Below, piece after piece: positions 10,399 to 18,421 of a stretch of 25,044 bases of DNA. The position numbers and the translations under genes are program-made. Origin of the DNA: Gp13-AA77 sp035946575 (GTDB lineage Bacteria > Acidobacteriota > Terriglobia > UBA7540); NCBI GenBank assembly GCA_035946575.1, contig DASYZG010000059.1, positions 1 through 25,044 on the forward strand, read 5' to 3'. Position 1 is the stretch's first letter. Every line of letters starts with the position of its first letter. Below the pieces are notes generated by a model, which had not been told where the DNA came from, made no database searches, and saw only the letters and a list, made by a program, of their open reading frames with translations.

Positions 10399-12216
10399 TC
10401 AACTCCAGATCGGTAATGAGAACAGTGAAGAGAACAGCTTGCCCTCGTGCATCAGGAAGTGCTCCACGATGGGTCCAAGCGACAGGGCCGGGAAAAACGT
10501 GAGGGCCCCGACAATGACTACGGTTCCAATCAGCAGGCCCACGAATAACACCCCATGCGTCGGCAAGGTGCCACTCGTCACCGGGACCTTCTTCTTCGCT
10601 GCCAGGGCTCCCGCCACCGCCAGCATCGGAATGATAAAGAAGAATCGGCCGATCAGGGTGGCGAGGCCCAGCGTCAGGTTGTACCAGGGCGTGTTGCCGT
10701 TCAATCCGGCGAAGGCGCTCCCATTGTTCGCATTCGTGCTCGTATACGCATAGAGAATCTCGGTGAAACCGTGAGGTCCGTCATTGTTGATGTTGGCTGC
10801 GGTCGGGCCGGGCGGGTTCCAGTAGCCGTTCTTTTTGAAGTTGGCCACCGAGCTGATCCCGGTAAAGACGAGGACGTTGGCGGCCATCAGAATGAGCGCC
10901 AGCATCGACATCTTCACCTCCTTCTGCTCGATCTTCTTGCCGATGTACTCCGGCGTGCGTCCAACCATCAGCCCGGCGATGAAAACGGCAAGGATCGCGA
11001 ACAGCAACATCCCCTTGATGCCCGCGCCGACCCCGCCAAACACCACCTCGCCGAGTTGCATGTTAAAGAGCGGTACCATGCCGCCGATCGGCGTGTAGCT
11101 GTCGTGCCAGCTGTTGATAGCGCCGCAACTCGCGTCCGAGGTAACAGTGGCAAACAGCGTTGAGGCAGGGATGCCGAATCGCACTTCCTTGCCTTCCATG
11201 TTGCCACCCGGCTGCATCGAGGTTGCTTTGGTCTCGAGACCGAGCTTCGTGAGTTGGGGATTGCCCGCCTGTTCGGCCGCATAACAGATGAAAACACCGG
11301 CCAGGAACAGCACGCTCATGGCTGCGAACAGAGCCCAGCCCTGGCGCTGGTCAGCCACCATCCTGCCGAACTGATAGGTGAGGCCGGCCGGGATCACGAA
11401 AATCATCAGCATCTGGACGAAATTCGTCAGCGGCGTGGGATTCTCGAACGGGTGAGCGGAATTGGCGTTGAAGAAGCCGCCACCGTTGGTCCCTACCATC
11501 TTGATCGCTTCCTGCGAGGCCACGGGGCCTTGAGGAATGATTTGCGACACCCCTTCCACCGTCCTCACGGTGCTGTTGCCCTTGAAATTCTGGATTGCGC
11601 CCTGCGAGCACAGGAAGAGCGCGCCCATAAACGAAAGCGGCAGGAACACGTAGAGCGTCGCCCGGGTAAGGTCCACCCAGAAATTGCCGATGCTGTTTAC
11701 CTGCTTGCGCGCAAAGCCGCGAATCAGCGCCACGGATACAGCCACGCCGGCGGCGGCAGAAACAAAGTTCTGCACCGTCATCACGGTCATTTGCACAAAG
11801 TAGCTCATCGTGCTCTCGCCAACGTAGTTCTGCCAGTTGGTATTGGTCACGAAACTGGCCGCGGTATTGAAGGCGAGATCGGGCGTCATGGGTGTAGCGC
11901 CGGAAGGAGCATGGGCGGTGCCGAAATGATTCGGATTGAGCGGTAGAGTGCCCTGCAAACGCTGGATGATGTAAGCGAACAGAAGGCCAACCAGGCTGAA
12001 GGCGATCAGCGACGCGGCGTATTGCGTCCAGCGCTGCTCGGTGTCCTCGCGCACGCCGCAGAGGCGATAGGTGAGCTTCTCAATCGGGCGGATCACGGGA
12101 TGCAAAAAAGTCCGCTCACCCTGAAAGAGCTTCGTCATGAAAACGCCCAGGGGTTTGGTGAGCGCCAGCAATACCAACAGAAAAACCACGATGTTGAGAA
12201 TCCCGGTGGCAGTCAT
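10399..12216 (-). CDS. kdpA: potassium-transporting ATPase channel-like subunit KdpA
   Basis: A 605-residue membrane subunit that binds and translocates K+; it belongs to the SKT superfamily with repeated pore segments. Diagnostic segments include NTAASFVTNTNWQNY (117-131) and SQEAIKMVGTNGGGFFN followed by ANSAHPFENPT (234-261), among the most conserved stretches of KdpA and part of the selectivity region. About ten hydrophobic helices are visible. It is somewhat longer than the E. coli protein (557), the excess lying in loops such as 88-112 and the region around FKKNGYWNPPGPTAANINNDG. ATG at 12216 has GGAGAGG two bases upstream, overlapping the 3' end of kdpF. Confidence 0.98.
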   Translation of the reverse strand: MTATGILNIVVFLLVLLALTKPLGVFMTKLFQGERTFLHPVIRPIEKLTYRLCGVREDTEQRWTQYAASLIAFSLVGLLFAYIIQRLQGTLPLNPNHFGTAHAPSGATPMTPDLAFNTAASFVTNTNWQNYVGESTMSYFVQMTVMTVQNFVSAAAGVAVSVALIRGFARKQVNSIGNFWVDLTRATLYVFLPLSFMGALFLCSQGAIQNFKGNSTVRTVEGVSQIIPQGPVASQEAIKMVGTNGGGFFNANSAHPFENPTPLTNFVQMLMIFVIPAGLTYQFGRMVADQRQGWALFAAMSVLFLAGVFICYAAEQAGNPQLTKLGLETKATSMQPGGNMEGKEVRFGIPASTLFATVTSDASCGAINSWHDSYTPIGGMVPLFNMQLGEVVFGGVGAGIKGMLLFAILAVFIAGLMVGRTPEYIGKKIEQKEVKMSMLALILMAANVLVFTGISSVANFKKNGYWNPPGPTAANINNDGPHGFTEILYAYTSTNANNGSAFAGLNGNTPWYNLTLGLATLIGRFFFIIPMLAVAGALAAKKKVPVTSGTLPTHGVLFVGLLIGTVVIVGALTFFPALSLGPIVEHFLMHEGKLFSSLFSLPIWS

Positions 12217-12225
12217 GACCTCTCC

Positions 12226-12309
12226 TCAGAAACGCTCGGGACGGAGCAGCGCATACACCAGGTAACCGAATAAGAAGACAGCCGCGATGCCCGCAATCAC
12301 GTAGTCCAT
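12226..12309 (-). CDS. kdpF: KdpF small membrane subunit
   Basis: A 27-residue single-helix protein, easily missed because of its length. It begins MDYVIAGIAAVFLFGYLV and ends YALLRPERF, the typical KdpF layout: short acidic N-end, one TM, then Y-x-L-x-x-P-E-x-F at the C-end. In E. coli the 29-residue KdpF stabilises the KdpABC complex. Support for translation: AGGAGG at good spacing before the ATG (12309), overlapping the stop of the preceding small ORF; and a stop (TGA) directly followed by the kdpA ribosome site, with only 9 bp between kdpF and kdpA. The position as the gene immediately before kdpA is that of known kdpF genes. Confidence 0.93.
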   Translation of the reverse strand: MDYVIAGIAAVFLFGYLVYALLRPERF

Positions 12310-12322
12310 TCTCTAGAGCCTC

Positions 12323-12406
12323 CTACATGCGATCGCAGGCTTTGGCCAATGCCCAAGAGCCCACGAAGAAGACCACTCCAACGAAGACGTAAAAGAGGTC
12401 AAACAT
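12323..12406 (-). CDS. 27-residue single-helix protein at the head of the kdp operon
   Basis: A small ORF: starts MFDLFYVFVGVVFFVGSW and ends with ALAKACDRM. One hydrophobic helix (about 3-21) is followed by a short polar tail with a Cys-Asp/Glu-Arg motif. I recall similarly placed small ORFs with a C-E/D-R-L/M tail upstream of kdpF in other bacteria, usually unannotated or called hypothetical. Support for translation: a strong GGAGGAAG ribosome site six bases or less upstream of ATG 12406, and a TAG stop that overlaps the AGGAGG of kdpF (13 bp between the two genes), so the two are probably coupled. It may be an extra small subunit of the pump or a regulator of it; the function is unknown. 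Confidence 0.75.
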   Translation of the reverse strand: MFDLFYVFVGVVFFVGSWALAKACDRM

Positions 12407-12579
12407 CTCTTCCTCCGCGTTGCGTTATAAAAACCAGCGAGCCGGGTCCGCGCATCTGCAGCCTGGATTTCGGGCTGCATTCCTGCAACAGCCTCTTACG
12501 CGCAGATTTGAGCTTCCCGGAAATCAACTCTGTCCCGCTCCTGCCGCTCAACAAGATCAATCTCACTGTAGAACTGCAG

Positions 12580-12619
12580 GCATAAACGAGGCATAAACGT
12601 TCCGTAAAAATTCTCTAAA
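12580..12619 (-). promoter_or_regulatory. four phased TTTA repeats, candidate KdpE-type operator
   Basis: Read on the minus strand, four heptamers start exactly 11 bp apart: TTTAGAG (12613-12619), TTTACGG (12602-12608), TTTATGC (12591-12597), TTTATGC (12580-12586). One-turn phasing puts all on one DNA face, as for OmpR/PhoB-family dimers. From memory, the E. coli KdpE site also holds TTTATAC and TTTACAC 11 bp apart, so this fits the downstream kdp operon. A weak -10-like TACAGT (12565-12570) lies 9 bp downstream and TATAAC (12424-12429) lies near the first gene; neither has a good -35, as expected for an activated promoter. Confidence 0.6.
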
Positions 12620-12706
12620 CGTTAGGGTCCGGCTCTCTGGCTCTTTCGCCGTAACTTAGAGAGACCGTGCTGCCGCGCGGCCGTTTAGGAAGTCAGCAGG
12701 TGGGAG

Positions 12707-12735
12707 GCCGGCGGTGTATCGTCGTCGCCGCCGGC
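12707..12735. terminator. GC hairpin downstream of the small barrel gene
   Basis: An 8-bp perfect stem (GCCGGCGG at 12707-12714, CCGCCGGC at 12728-12735) with a 13-base loop, in the gap between the small outer-membrane gene and the kdp regulatory region. A second stem CAGAGGT/ACCTCTG lies at 12766-12784. Neither is followed by a T-run on the minus strand, so termination is only probable from position. Confidence 0.35.
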
Positions 12736-12840
12736 TGATGGAAGGATAGATTGCAGATTCAAGTACAGAGGTACAGAACCTCTGACGCGGTGCGGGAGAG
12801 ACGGCCACCCCGAAGCGCACGAGCCGCGGGGGCCCAGCAG

Positions 12841-13371
12841 CTATTTCTGTCCGAAGCGAAAGACGAAACCGGCGGAAATCCGGATGTTGTCCTGGCGCAT
12901 CATGCTGAAGTGCGAAAAGAGGTAATCGAACTGGACCAGCCTCAGCGACACCCGGCTGCTCAGTCGGACGTCCACGCCGCCGCCACCCAGCATTGCGAAG
13001 CGGTACTCCGATTTCGAAATGCCCAAATACTCCGGGCTTCCCCGGACGGCGCCCAGCAGACCATGAGCGAACGGTACGATCTTCGGGTTCTTGCGATAGG
13101 CGATCATGGGTCCATAGGTAATGGTTTGCGAATTCACCTTGTACCCGGCTTCCGTGCCGAACTGCGAGCTGATATCCAGAGTGCCGCCGAACCATCTATT
13201 CAGATTCTCGGTCACAGACCCATCGAAGCCGTTCAGATTGACCGTCGAGTTGCCCAGGTTACCCATCAGGTGCGAGTACCCGCCGAACACCTCCACGGCA
13301 GGAGTATTCTGGGCCGCGACCGGCAAAGGCATGAGCAGCAATGCCGCAATGAACCAGTAAGCGTTACGCAT
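12841..13371 (-). CDS. small outer-membrane beta-barrel protein
   Basis: A 176-residue protein with a clear signal peptide (MRNAYWFIAALLLMPLPVAAQ; cleavage likely after AAQ or VAA). The mature part starts with PAVEVFGGYSHLMG and shows alternating amphipathic strands, ending in SAGFVFRFGQK; the aromatic residue close to the C-terminus is typical of Bam-inserted eight-stranded barrels of the OmpA/OmpW-like superfamily. The start at 13371 is supported by AGGAG seven bases upstream. It is on the same strand as the giant protein and 61 bp after it, so co-transcription is possible. No enzymatic residues are recognised; a structural or small-solute role is the usual guess for this class. Confidence 0.8.
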   Translation of the reverse strand: MRNAYWFIAALLLMPLPVAAQNTPAVEVFGGYSHLMGNLGNSTVNLNGFDGSVTENLNRWFGGTLDISSQFGTEAGYKVNSQTITYGPMIAYRKNPKIVPFAHGLLGAVRGSPEYLGISKSEYRFAMLGGGGVDVRLSSRVSLRLVQFDYLFSHFSMMRQDNIRISAGFVFRFGQK

Positions 13372-13432
13372 TCAGTGTCTCCTGATATCTGACATCCAGA
13401 TTCCAATTCTCGCCAGATCTGGCTTGACAGCT

Positions 13433-16400
13433 TTACTGGACGGTCAGATTGACGGTCGAGGTATGGGACAAACTCCCCGAAGTCCCGGTGATCTTGACGG
13501 TGTAGTTGCCCACGGGGGTTCCGGTCGGATTGGTATAGCCGGAGCCTCCACCGCAGGCCGCCACGGCGAGCATGGCGAGAAGCGTTAGTGGCAGAACGGC
13601 CAGCGCCCATCCGGGTTTGTGCCCGCGCACCAGCGCAGCGCCCACGGTAAGCAAAATCAGCAGCACGAGAGCATACGACGCCGGATTTGAATCAGGACCG
13701 GGAATTCGCAGTGAGGGCCATCCCCGCGGCGAAACCATGGTGCGCGCCGTGGTACCGATCGTCAGCGTTGCTGTAATCGGAGCCGTTCCGCTTGGCGTGA
13801 CAGAGTTCGGGTACGCCACGCAGGTGGATGCGGCAGGCACGCCGCTGCAGCTTACATTGACGGCTGCGTTGAATCCGAACGACGGAGTCACGGTGACGGT
13901 GAACGTGGCCGAGTTGCCGGCGACGACCGACCCCGACGCGGGCGTGGTGGCCACAGCGAAGTCGGAACCCGATCCTCCGAGCGTCAGAGTCTGCGGGCTG
14001 TTCGGCGCGTTGTCGGTAAGCTTGAGCGACCCCGAGGCCGTACCTGTCGTCGTGGGGGCAAAGACCACGCTGATCACGCAGGTCGCCTGAGGCGCCAGGC
14101 TGGCGCCGCAAGTGCTCGTCTGGCTGAACGCCCCGGTTGCCGAGATCCCACTGAGCGTGAGGTTCGCCGTGCCCGAGTTCGTCACGGTAAGGGTCTGCGC
14201 GGCGCTGCTGGTTCCGACCGGCTGAGCTGTAAAATTCAGGCTGGTCACGGATAGCGCTACGGCTGGGGCTGCCACGCCCGTGCCTGCCAGCAATACCGTT
14301 TGCGGACTATCCGTAGCATTGTCCGTAATGGTGACGGACCCGTTGCGGCTGCCGGAAGCGGTGGGAGCAAAGGTCACGCTGATCGTGCATGAGGCTCCGG
14401 CTCCCACGCTGCTCCCGCACGTGTTGGTCTGAGCAAAGTCCCCGCTGGCTGTAACCCCCGAAATCGCCAGCGCGGCGCCGCCCGTGTTCTTCAGGGCGAC
14501 CACTTGCGCCGGGCTGGTCGTGCTCAGGTCCTGATTGGTGAACGTCAGGCTGGCGGGAGTCAGGGTCACGATAGGCGACGCCGTCCCGGTACCCGTCAGG
14601 GAGACCGTTTGCGGGCTGCTGGGCGCGTTGTCCGTGATCGTCAGAGTGCCGAGGGCTCCACCACCCGCAGTCGGCGCGAAGGTGACGCTCACCGTGCAGA
14701 GCGCGCTCGGCGCTACCGCAGCCGAGCACGTGTTGGTCTCGGTAAACGGCCCCGTGACCGTCACAGTGCTCACAGTCAGCGACGCTGAGCCGGTGTTAGT
14801 GATCGTTATCAGCTGCGCGGCACTGGTTGTATTGACAACCTGGCTCGCGAACGTGAGGGTCGTGGGCGAGAGACTGACTGCGGGCTCCGCCAGCCCCGTG
14901 CCGGTCAAGAGCACCACCTGCGGGCTGCCGACCGCATTATCAGTGACGGTCAAGGCACCGATGGTGGACCCCGCTACCACCGGAGTGAAATCTATGGCGA
15001 TCGTACAGCTGGTGGTCGCCTGAAGGGGCGCCTTCACGCAGTCGCCGTTATCCGTCGATGACTCGGAAAACGCGCCGCTCACGGCCACGCTTGAAATCGT
15101 CAGGGCAGTTGTGCCGGCGTTGGTAACGGTAACAGTCTGCGCGGCACTTGTCCCGCCGAGGGCCTGGTTACCGAAAGCTATGGTTGACGTCGACAGGGTT
15201 ACAGAAGACGTGCTTCCGGTCAGATTGACCGTCTGCGGGCTGCCCGGCGCACTGTCCGTTAGCGTGATGGTTCCCTTCTGTACGCCGCTGGAGGTGGGCG
15301 TGAAAGTGACGGTGATAGTGCAGCTGCTGTCAGCCGCCACGGAACTGCCGCAGGTATTTGTCTGGGCGAAGGGACCCGCCATGGCAATACTGGAGATCGT
15401 GACTGCCGTGTCCGCATTCGTCAGAGTTATGGTCTGTGACTGGCTGGTCGTGCCCACATTCTGTGTAGGGAAGATCAGGCCGGCCGGATTGAGTGCGATG
15501 CCCGGCAGCGTACTGACCTTGGTGACAAAGGCATCGCAGTTGCCATTGGGCGCGTTCTGCAAGGCGTTCGCAATCGGGAAATCCACCGAACACGTTTGAC
15601 CCGCAACGTACGCCGATCCATTGACGTCCACACCGATGCCGTTGCCCGTCTCGGTGTTGGTTCCTCCGAGGTAACTCGAATAGCCAAGATCGCTCGTGCC
15701 CTTACCGGCGAGCGTCATCTTGGCGACGAACGCGTCCGCGTCGCCGCCGCCGTATTGCGTCTGGAACACGCCGGAAGTGACCGGGAAGTCACTCGAGACG
15801 GTCGAGCCGGTGACGTAGACGTTGTCGTTCGGATCGAGCGCAATGGCGTAGCCCGCGTCGGCGGCGGTGCCGCCCAGATAGGTAAAGTACAGCAAGGACG
15901 CGGCGCCGCTTTGTGCCGGATTCAGTTTGGCAAGGAAAGCGTCGCCCTCGCATTGGCTGAGCGAGTCCAGGGCGCAGTCCGCCTGATAGGCCCCAGCAGG
16001 AACGGCGAAGCCCAGCGTGCTTGCGGTCGAAGTGATGGTGCCCGTGATATAAGCGTCGCCACCGCTGTCCACGCCGATGCCCTTGCCCTCGTCGAGCCCC
16101 GAGCCTCCGACATAGCTGGAATAGAGCAACGAGGCCGCGCCTGACGTGGTCGTGTCGACCTTGACCAGGAAAGCGTCACCCCCGCCTGCGTAGGTGCTCT
16201 GAAGCGCCCCTGCGGTAATCGGGAATGGTGGCGTGTCGCTTGGGGTCGAATAGGTCAGACCGGTTACGTAAGCATTTCCATTTGAATCGGCTGTGATAGC
16301 GTAGCCGATATCTTCGTCAACTCCACCCAGGTAGCTGGAATACAGAGCATCTGACGCGGTGGCGTCAACCTTGAGCACAAAAGCGTCGGCCGTACCTCCG

Positions 16401-17824
16401 TTCGTGGATTGAAAGCCGTGATCGATCGGGAGGTAAGCAGCGGGTCCGTTCTGCTGGGGCGTTATGGGCGGGCCAATCTCCCCTGTGATGTAGGCGTTGT
16501 GGGCGCCGTCGACGGAAATAGCGTTCGCCTGTGTTTCCTGATAGCCGCCGATGAAGCTGGAATAGGACAGCCCGGAGCCAGCCGAATTCAGCTCGGTTAC
16601 GAAGCCGTTGAAAACCGTCAAGCCGCTCAGATTGTAACTGGCGCCGCATTTGCCGTCGCTTCCGCAAAGCGTGTCGAAGACGAGCGGGGTGGCGGGATAG
16701 TCCGCGGAGTCCGTGCTTCCCGCCACGTAAGCGTCACCGAAAGTATCGACGGCGATGGCGCTGGCGTAGGTATCTACCGAACCGCCTAGGTAAGTCGAAT
16801 ACAGCAGAGTCGAGCCGTCGGCGCTGATCTTCGCAACAAACGCATCCTCGCTGCCGGTAAACCCCTGCAGTGGGTGGACCGTTGGAAAGTCGGAGGAGAA
16901 GGTCTCGCCGGCGACGAATGCCGTGTTGTCTGGCGCTACGGCGATGGCATTGGCGCCGTCGATGCTACTGCCACCGAGGTAGGTCGAGTAGGCCAGCGTC
17001 GGATCGATTACCAGCGGGAGGGTCTTGTCATACTTTGCGACCCGGAATGCTATTCCTCCGTGCTTCAGCGCATAGCTGCTCGCCACAGTGTGCCGTTCGC
17101 CGCCTATTTTCTGATAGGCCAAGGGCGCGCGGAACAGCACTTCGCCACCGTCTACCTCCACGACAACTTCGCCCTGGGCGTTAACGCGTGCTCCGTGCGC
17201 GCCTTCGAGCGCCATACGGATGATGGAAGGGCTTGCGCCGGGCGCGACTTCGAAGTCGTACTCGAGCTGGCCTTGGTTGCCGTGATAGATCAGATCGACG
17301 CCGGGATAGACCCCGCGCACCGCGACTTCACCGTAATGCGCCACACCGGTGAGCCACTTCGAAGGGTCGTTGCCGATAAGATAATTGCTCTTGCCCGGCT
17401 GCTCCCCGAGTGCGGCCAGGGGCGCGGCCGGATTCCCGTTCACGAGCCGCATTCGCAGCGTGATTGGGGTGCTCTTTCGACGTGCGTTGCCGCGCAGCTG
17501 CCGCAAGGCCAGCGTGGCTCCGGAACCATTCAAATAGATCGAGTAACCGCGGCCACGCGAGAGATACCTGACCTCGTTGTTTCGGGAAATCTGCCCTGCG
17601 TTCGGCTCGAAACTCAAGGGCAGCCGGCCATAGTCCTTCTGGACTCTGGCCTGAGATGCCGATTTCTGCCGCGGAACAGCCGCCGATGCCTTGCCAGCTC
17701 CGCCGGGCCCGCTCCGGGCCAACATTGACGGAGCCGTGGCGGTCATGGCGACAAGACAAACTCCTACAGCGGCCACACGGAGCGTCAGAGTGAAAGCGAC
17801 TTTCGAGGCGGAGCTCGTAAGCAT
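13433..17824 (-). CDS. giant secreted protein: DUF7948-like head, SBBP repeats, five choice-of-anchor-D repeats, C-terminal TM/lipobox tail
   Basis: 1463 residues from ATG 17824, chosen because GGGAGAG sits just upstream and a signal peptide follows (hydrophobic about 10-30); the frame is open to 17977 but that part lacks such support. Residues about 65-275 match the head domain that precedes SBBP propellers (LSFEPNAGQ, GVYPGVDLIYHGNQGQLEYDF, VIDPTLAYSTYLGG). Seven SBBP repeats follow (Y-[SF]-[ST]-[YF]-[LIV]-GG each, about 278-770), then five ASPM/SPD-2/Hydin-like repeats (about 774-1283, with TNTCG and VTF.P motifs), then an Ig-like domain (about 1283-1370). The tail is unusual: two TM helices (1382-1399, 1406-1423), Cys1424 followed by GGGS, and a final 35-residue beta-rich segment. 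Likely exported and surface-linked; binding partner unknown. Confidence 0.9.
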   Translation of the reverse strand: MLTSSASKVAFTLTLRVAAVGVCLVAMTATAPSMLARSGPGGAGKASAAVPRQKSASQARVQKDYGRLPLSFEPNAGQISRNNEVRYLSRGRGYSIYLNGSGATLALRQLRGNARRKSTPITLRMRLVNGNPAAPLAALGEQPGKSNYLIGNDPSKWLTGVAHYGEVAVRGVYPGVDLIYHGNQGQLEYDFEVAPGASPSIIRMALEGAHGARVNAQGEVVVEVDGGEVLFRAPLAYQKIGGERHTVASSYALKHGGIAFRVAKYDKTLPLVIDPTLAYSTYLGGSSIDGANAIAVAPDNTAFVAGETFSSDFPTVHPLQGFTGSEDAFVAKISADGSTLLYSTYLGGSVDTYASAIAVDTFGDAYVAGSTDSADYPATPLVFDTLCGSDGKCGASYNLSGLTVFNGFVTELNSAGSGLSYSSFIGGYQETQANAISVDGAHNAYITGEIGPPITPQQNGPAAYLPIDHGFQSTNGGTADAFVLKVDATASDALYSSYLGGVDEDIGYAITADSNGNAYVTGLTYSTPSDTPPFPITAGALQSTYAGGGDAFLVKVDTTTSGAASLLYSSYVGGSGLDEGKGIGVDSGGDAYITGTITSTASTLGFAVPAGAYQADCALDSLSQCEGDAFLAKLNPAQSGAASLLYFTYLGGTAADAGYAIALDPNDNVYVTGSTVSSDFPVTSGVFQTQYGGGDADAFVAKMTLAGKGTSDLGYSSYLGGTNTETGNGIGVDVNGSAYVAGQTCSVDFPIANALQNAPNGNCDAFVTKVSTLPGIALNPAGLIFPTQNVGTTSQSQTITLTNADTAVTISSIAMAGPFAQTNTCGSSVAADSSCTITVTFTPTSSGVQKGTITLTDSAPGSPQTVNLTGSTSSVTLSTSTIAFGNQALGGTSAAQTVTVTNAGTTALTISSVAVSGAFSESSTDNGDCVKAPLQATTSCTIAIDFTPVVAGSTIGALTVTDNAVGSPQVVLLTGTGLAEPAVSLSPTTLTFASQVVNTTSAAQLITITNTGSASLTVSTVTVTGPFTETNTCSAAVAPSALCTVSVTFAPTAGGGALGTLTITDNAPSSPQTVSLTGTGTASPIVTLTPASLTFTNQDLSTTSPAQVVALKNTGGAALAISGVTASGDFAQTNTCGSSVGAGASCTISVTFAPTASGSRNGSVTITDNATDSPQTVLLAGTGVAAPAVALSVTSLNFTAQPVGTSSAAQTLTVTNSGTANLTLSGISATGAFSQTSTCGASLAPQATCVISVVFAPTTTGTASGSLKLTDNAPNSPQTLTLGGSGSDFAVATTPASGSVVAGNSATFTVTVTPSFGFNAAVNVSCSGVPAASTCVAYPNSVTPSGTAPITATLTIGTTARTMVSPRGWPSLRIPGPDSNPASYALVLLILLTVGAALVRGHKPGWALAVLPLTLLAMLAVAACGGGSGYTNPTGTPVGNYTVKITGTSGSLSHTSTVNLTVQ
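13980..15507 (-). repeat. in-frame array of five choice-of-anchor-D repeats
   Basis: Five consecutive coding repeats of about 300 bp inside the giant protein gene. Each encodes a beta-sandwich of the ASPM/SPD-2/Hydin type: a hydrophobic L-x-F strand, a T(V/I)TVTN strand, F-[AST]-[QE]-[TS]-N/S-x-C, a C-[TV]-[IV]-[SAT]-[VI]-x-F-x-P strand, and a closing NSPQT/GSPQ-V-x-L-T/A-G-x-G. The copies differ at many positions at DNA level, so this is an old domain array rather than a recent tandem duplication. Confidence 0.85.
15507..16993 (-). repeat. in-frame array of seven SBBP propeller repeats
   Basis: Seven coding repeats, each starting near Y-[SF]-[ST]-[YF]-[LIV]-GG and continuing with an A-I-x-[VD]-D-x-x-G-x-[AV]-Y-[VI]-[AT]-G strand and a D-[AS]-F-[VL]-[TAV]-K-[LIV] strand. 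They are the blades of a predicted beta-propeller in the giant secreted protein. Unit length varies because of inserts, including a Cys-containing loop in one blade. Confidence 0.8.
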
Positions 17825-18124
17825 CGTTCTCTCCCAGTACGGTCGATTAGGGAATCGGTTCTGTTTCGGAACTCCAGGCTTCAGGCGCGCCTTAATGCAG
17901 AAACTGAACCGCGCCAGATTCCCGGCGCGCCCCCGACCAATTTCCAGTCGATCGCTGATAAGGGCTTGGTAAAACACTTCTCAACCCGACCCCGTTCAAG
18001 CATTCGCGCTACCAAAGCGTGATTACTGACGTAGGCTCTCGGATGCCGGCACGTCCGGAAACCCTCTTCTACGGGAATCAGCTCGGGCATGACAGGCGTG
18101 ATGTCCCGTTTGGACAGGGAGCAG

Positions 18125-18150
18125 TAACCCCTAGCAAAGTTATTGGGTTA
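18125..18150. repeat. inverted repeat TAACCC ... GGGTTA
   Basis: Perfect 6-bp arms separated by 14 bp, in the middle of the divergent region. The arm spacing is compatible with an operator or a small hairpin. It could belong to regulation of either flanking gene; nothing in the sequence decides. Confidence 0.35.
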
Positions 18151-18398
18151 GCAATGATCTGATGCGCCAGTCTTCACGGGTGGTGGGGTAACCCGGGCCC
18201 GCGAAAGTCTCCCTCAGCGCGTAGTCCTCGACCGCTGAGTCTCGTCCCAGGGCCGGACCCGTCCCGGCTGAAGCGTCCGGTTCTTCGCCGGTCAGACCCG
18301 GTTAAGCGTCCACTTTCGATTACACCAGCGCGGCGCGGCGCGGCGCGCCTGAGGTCGTGACCCGTTACCGGCCGGTCGTGGTGTCCTTCGGCGTAAAG

Positions 18399-18421
18399 GA
18401 ACGAACTGAACGAACTGAACG
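18399..18421 (+). repeat. short tandem repeat, 9-bp unit GAACGAACT
   Basis: Two exact copies of GAACGAACT and the first five bases of a third, ending about 40 bp before the aldo/keto reductase start. This is a small microsatellite likely to vary in copy number between strains. Confidence 0.7.

Larger units (their letters stand above)
12407..12840. other. gene-free region upstream of the kdp operon
   Basis: No convincing coding frame. From left to right it holds the kdp ribosome site and leader, a candidate -10 (12424-12429), the phased TTTA array (12580-12619), and two hairpins near the 3' end of the next minus-strand gene. The leader between the array and the first kdp ORF is about 170 bp, long enough for RNA-level control, but I do not recognise a known riboswitch such as the c-di-AMP type. 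Confidence 0.6.

Noticed and set aside
13980..16993. Regular repeats that could suggest a CRISPR or tandem DNA array
   Set aside because: The units are in-frame coding domains of about 300 bp (choice-of-anchor-D) or propeller blades, diverged in sequence, without constant short repeats and spacers.
17881..18090. Minus-strand open frame of 69 codons with CFTKPLS, slightly like the end of a response-regulator receiver domain
   Set aside because: No ribosome site, no upstream receiver motifs (acidic pocket, phospho-Asp), and it runs into the low-information region; similarity is too short to call a gene or remnant.
18130..18210. Possible c-di-GMP (GEMM) riboswitch because of GGTGGTGGGGTAACCC
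   Set aside because: The conserved GGACGCAAAGC-like core and the first hairpin are missing.
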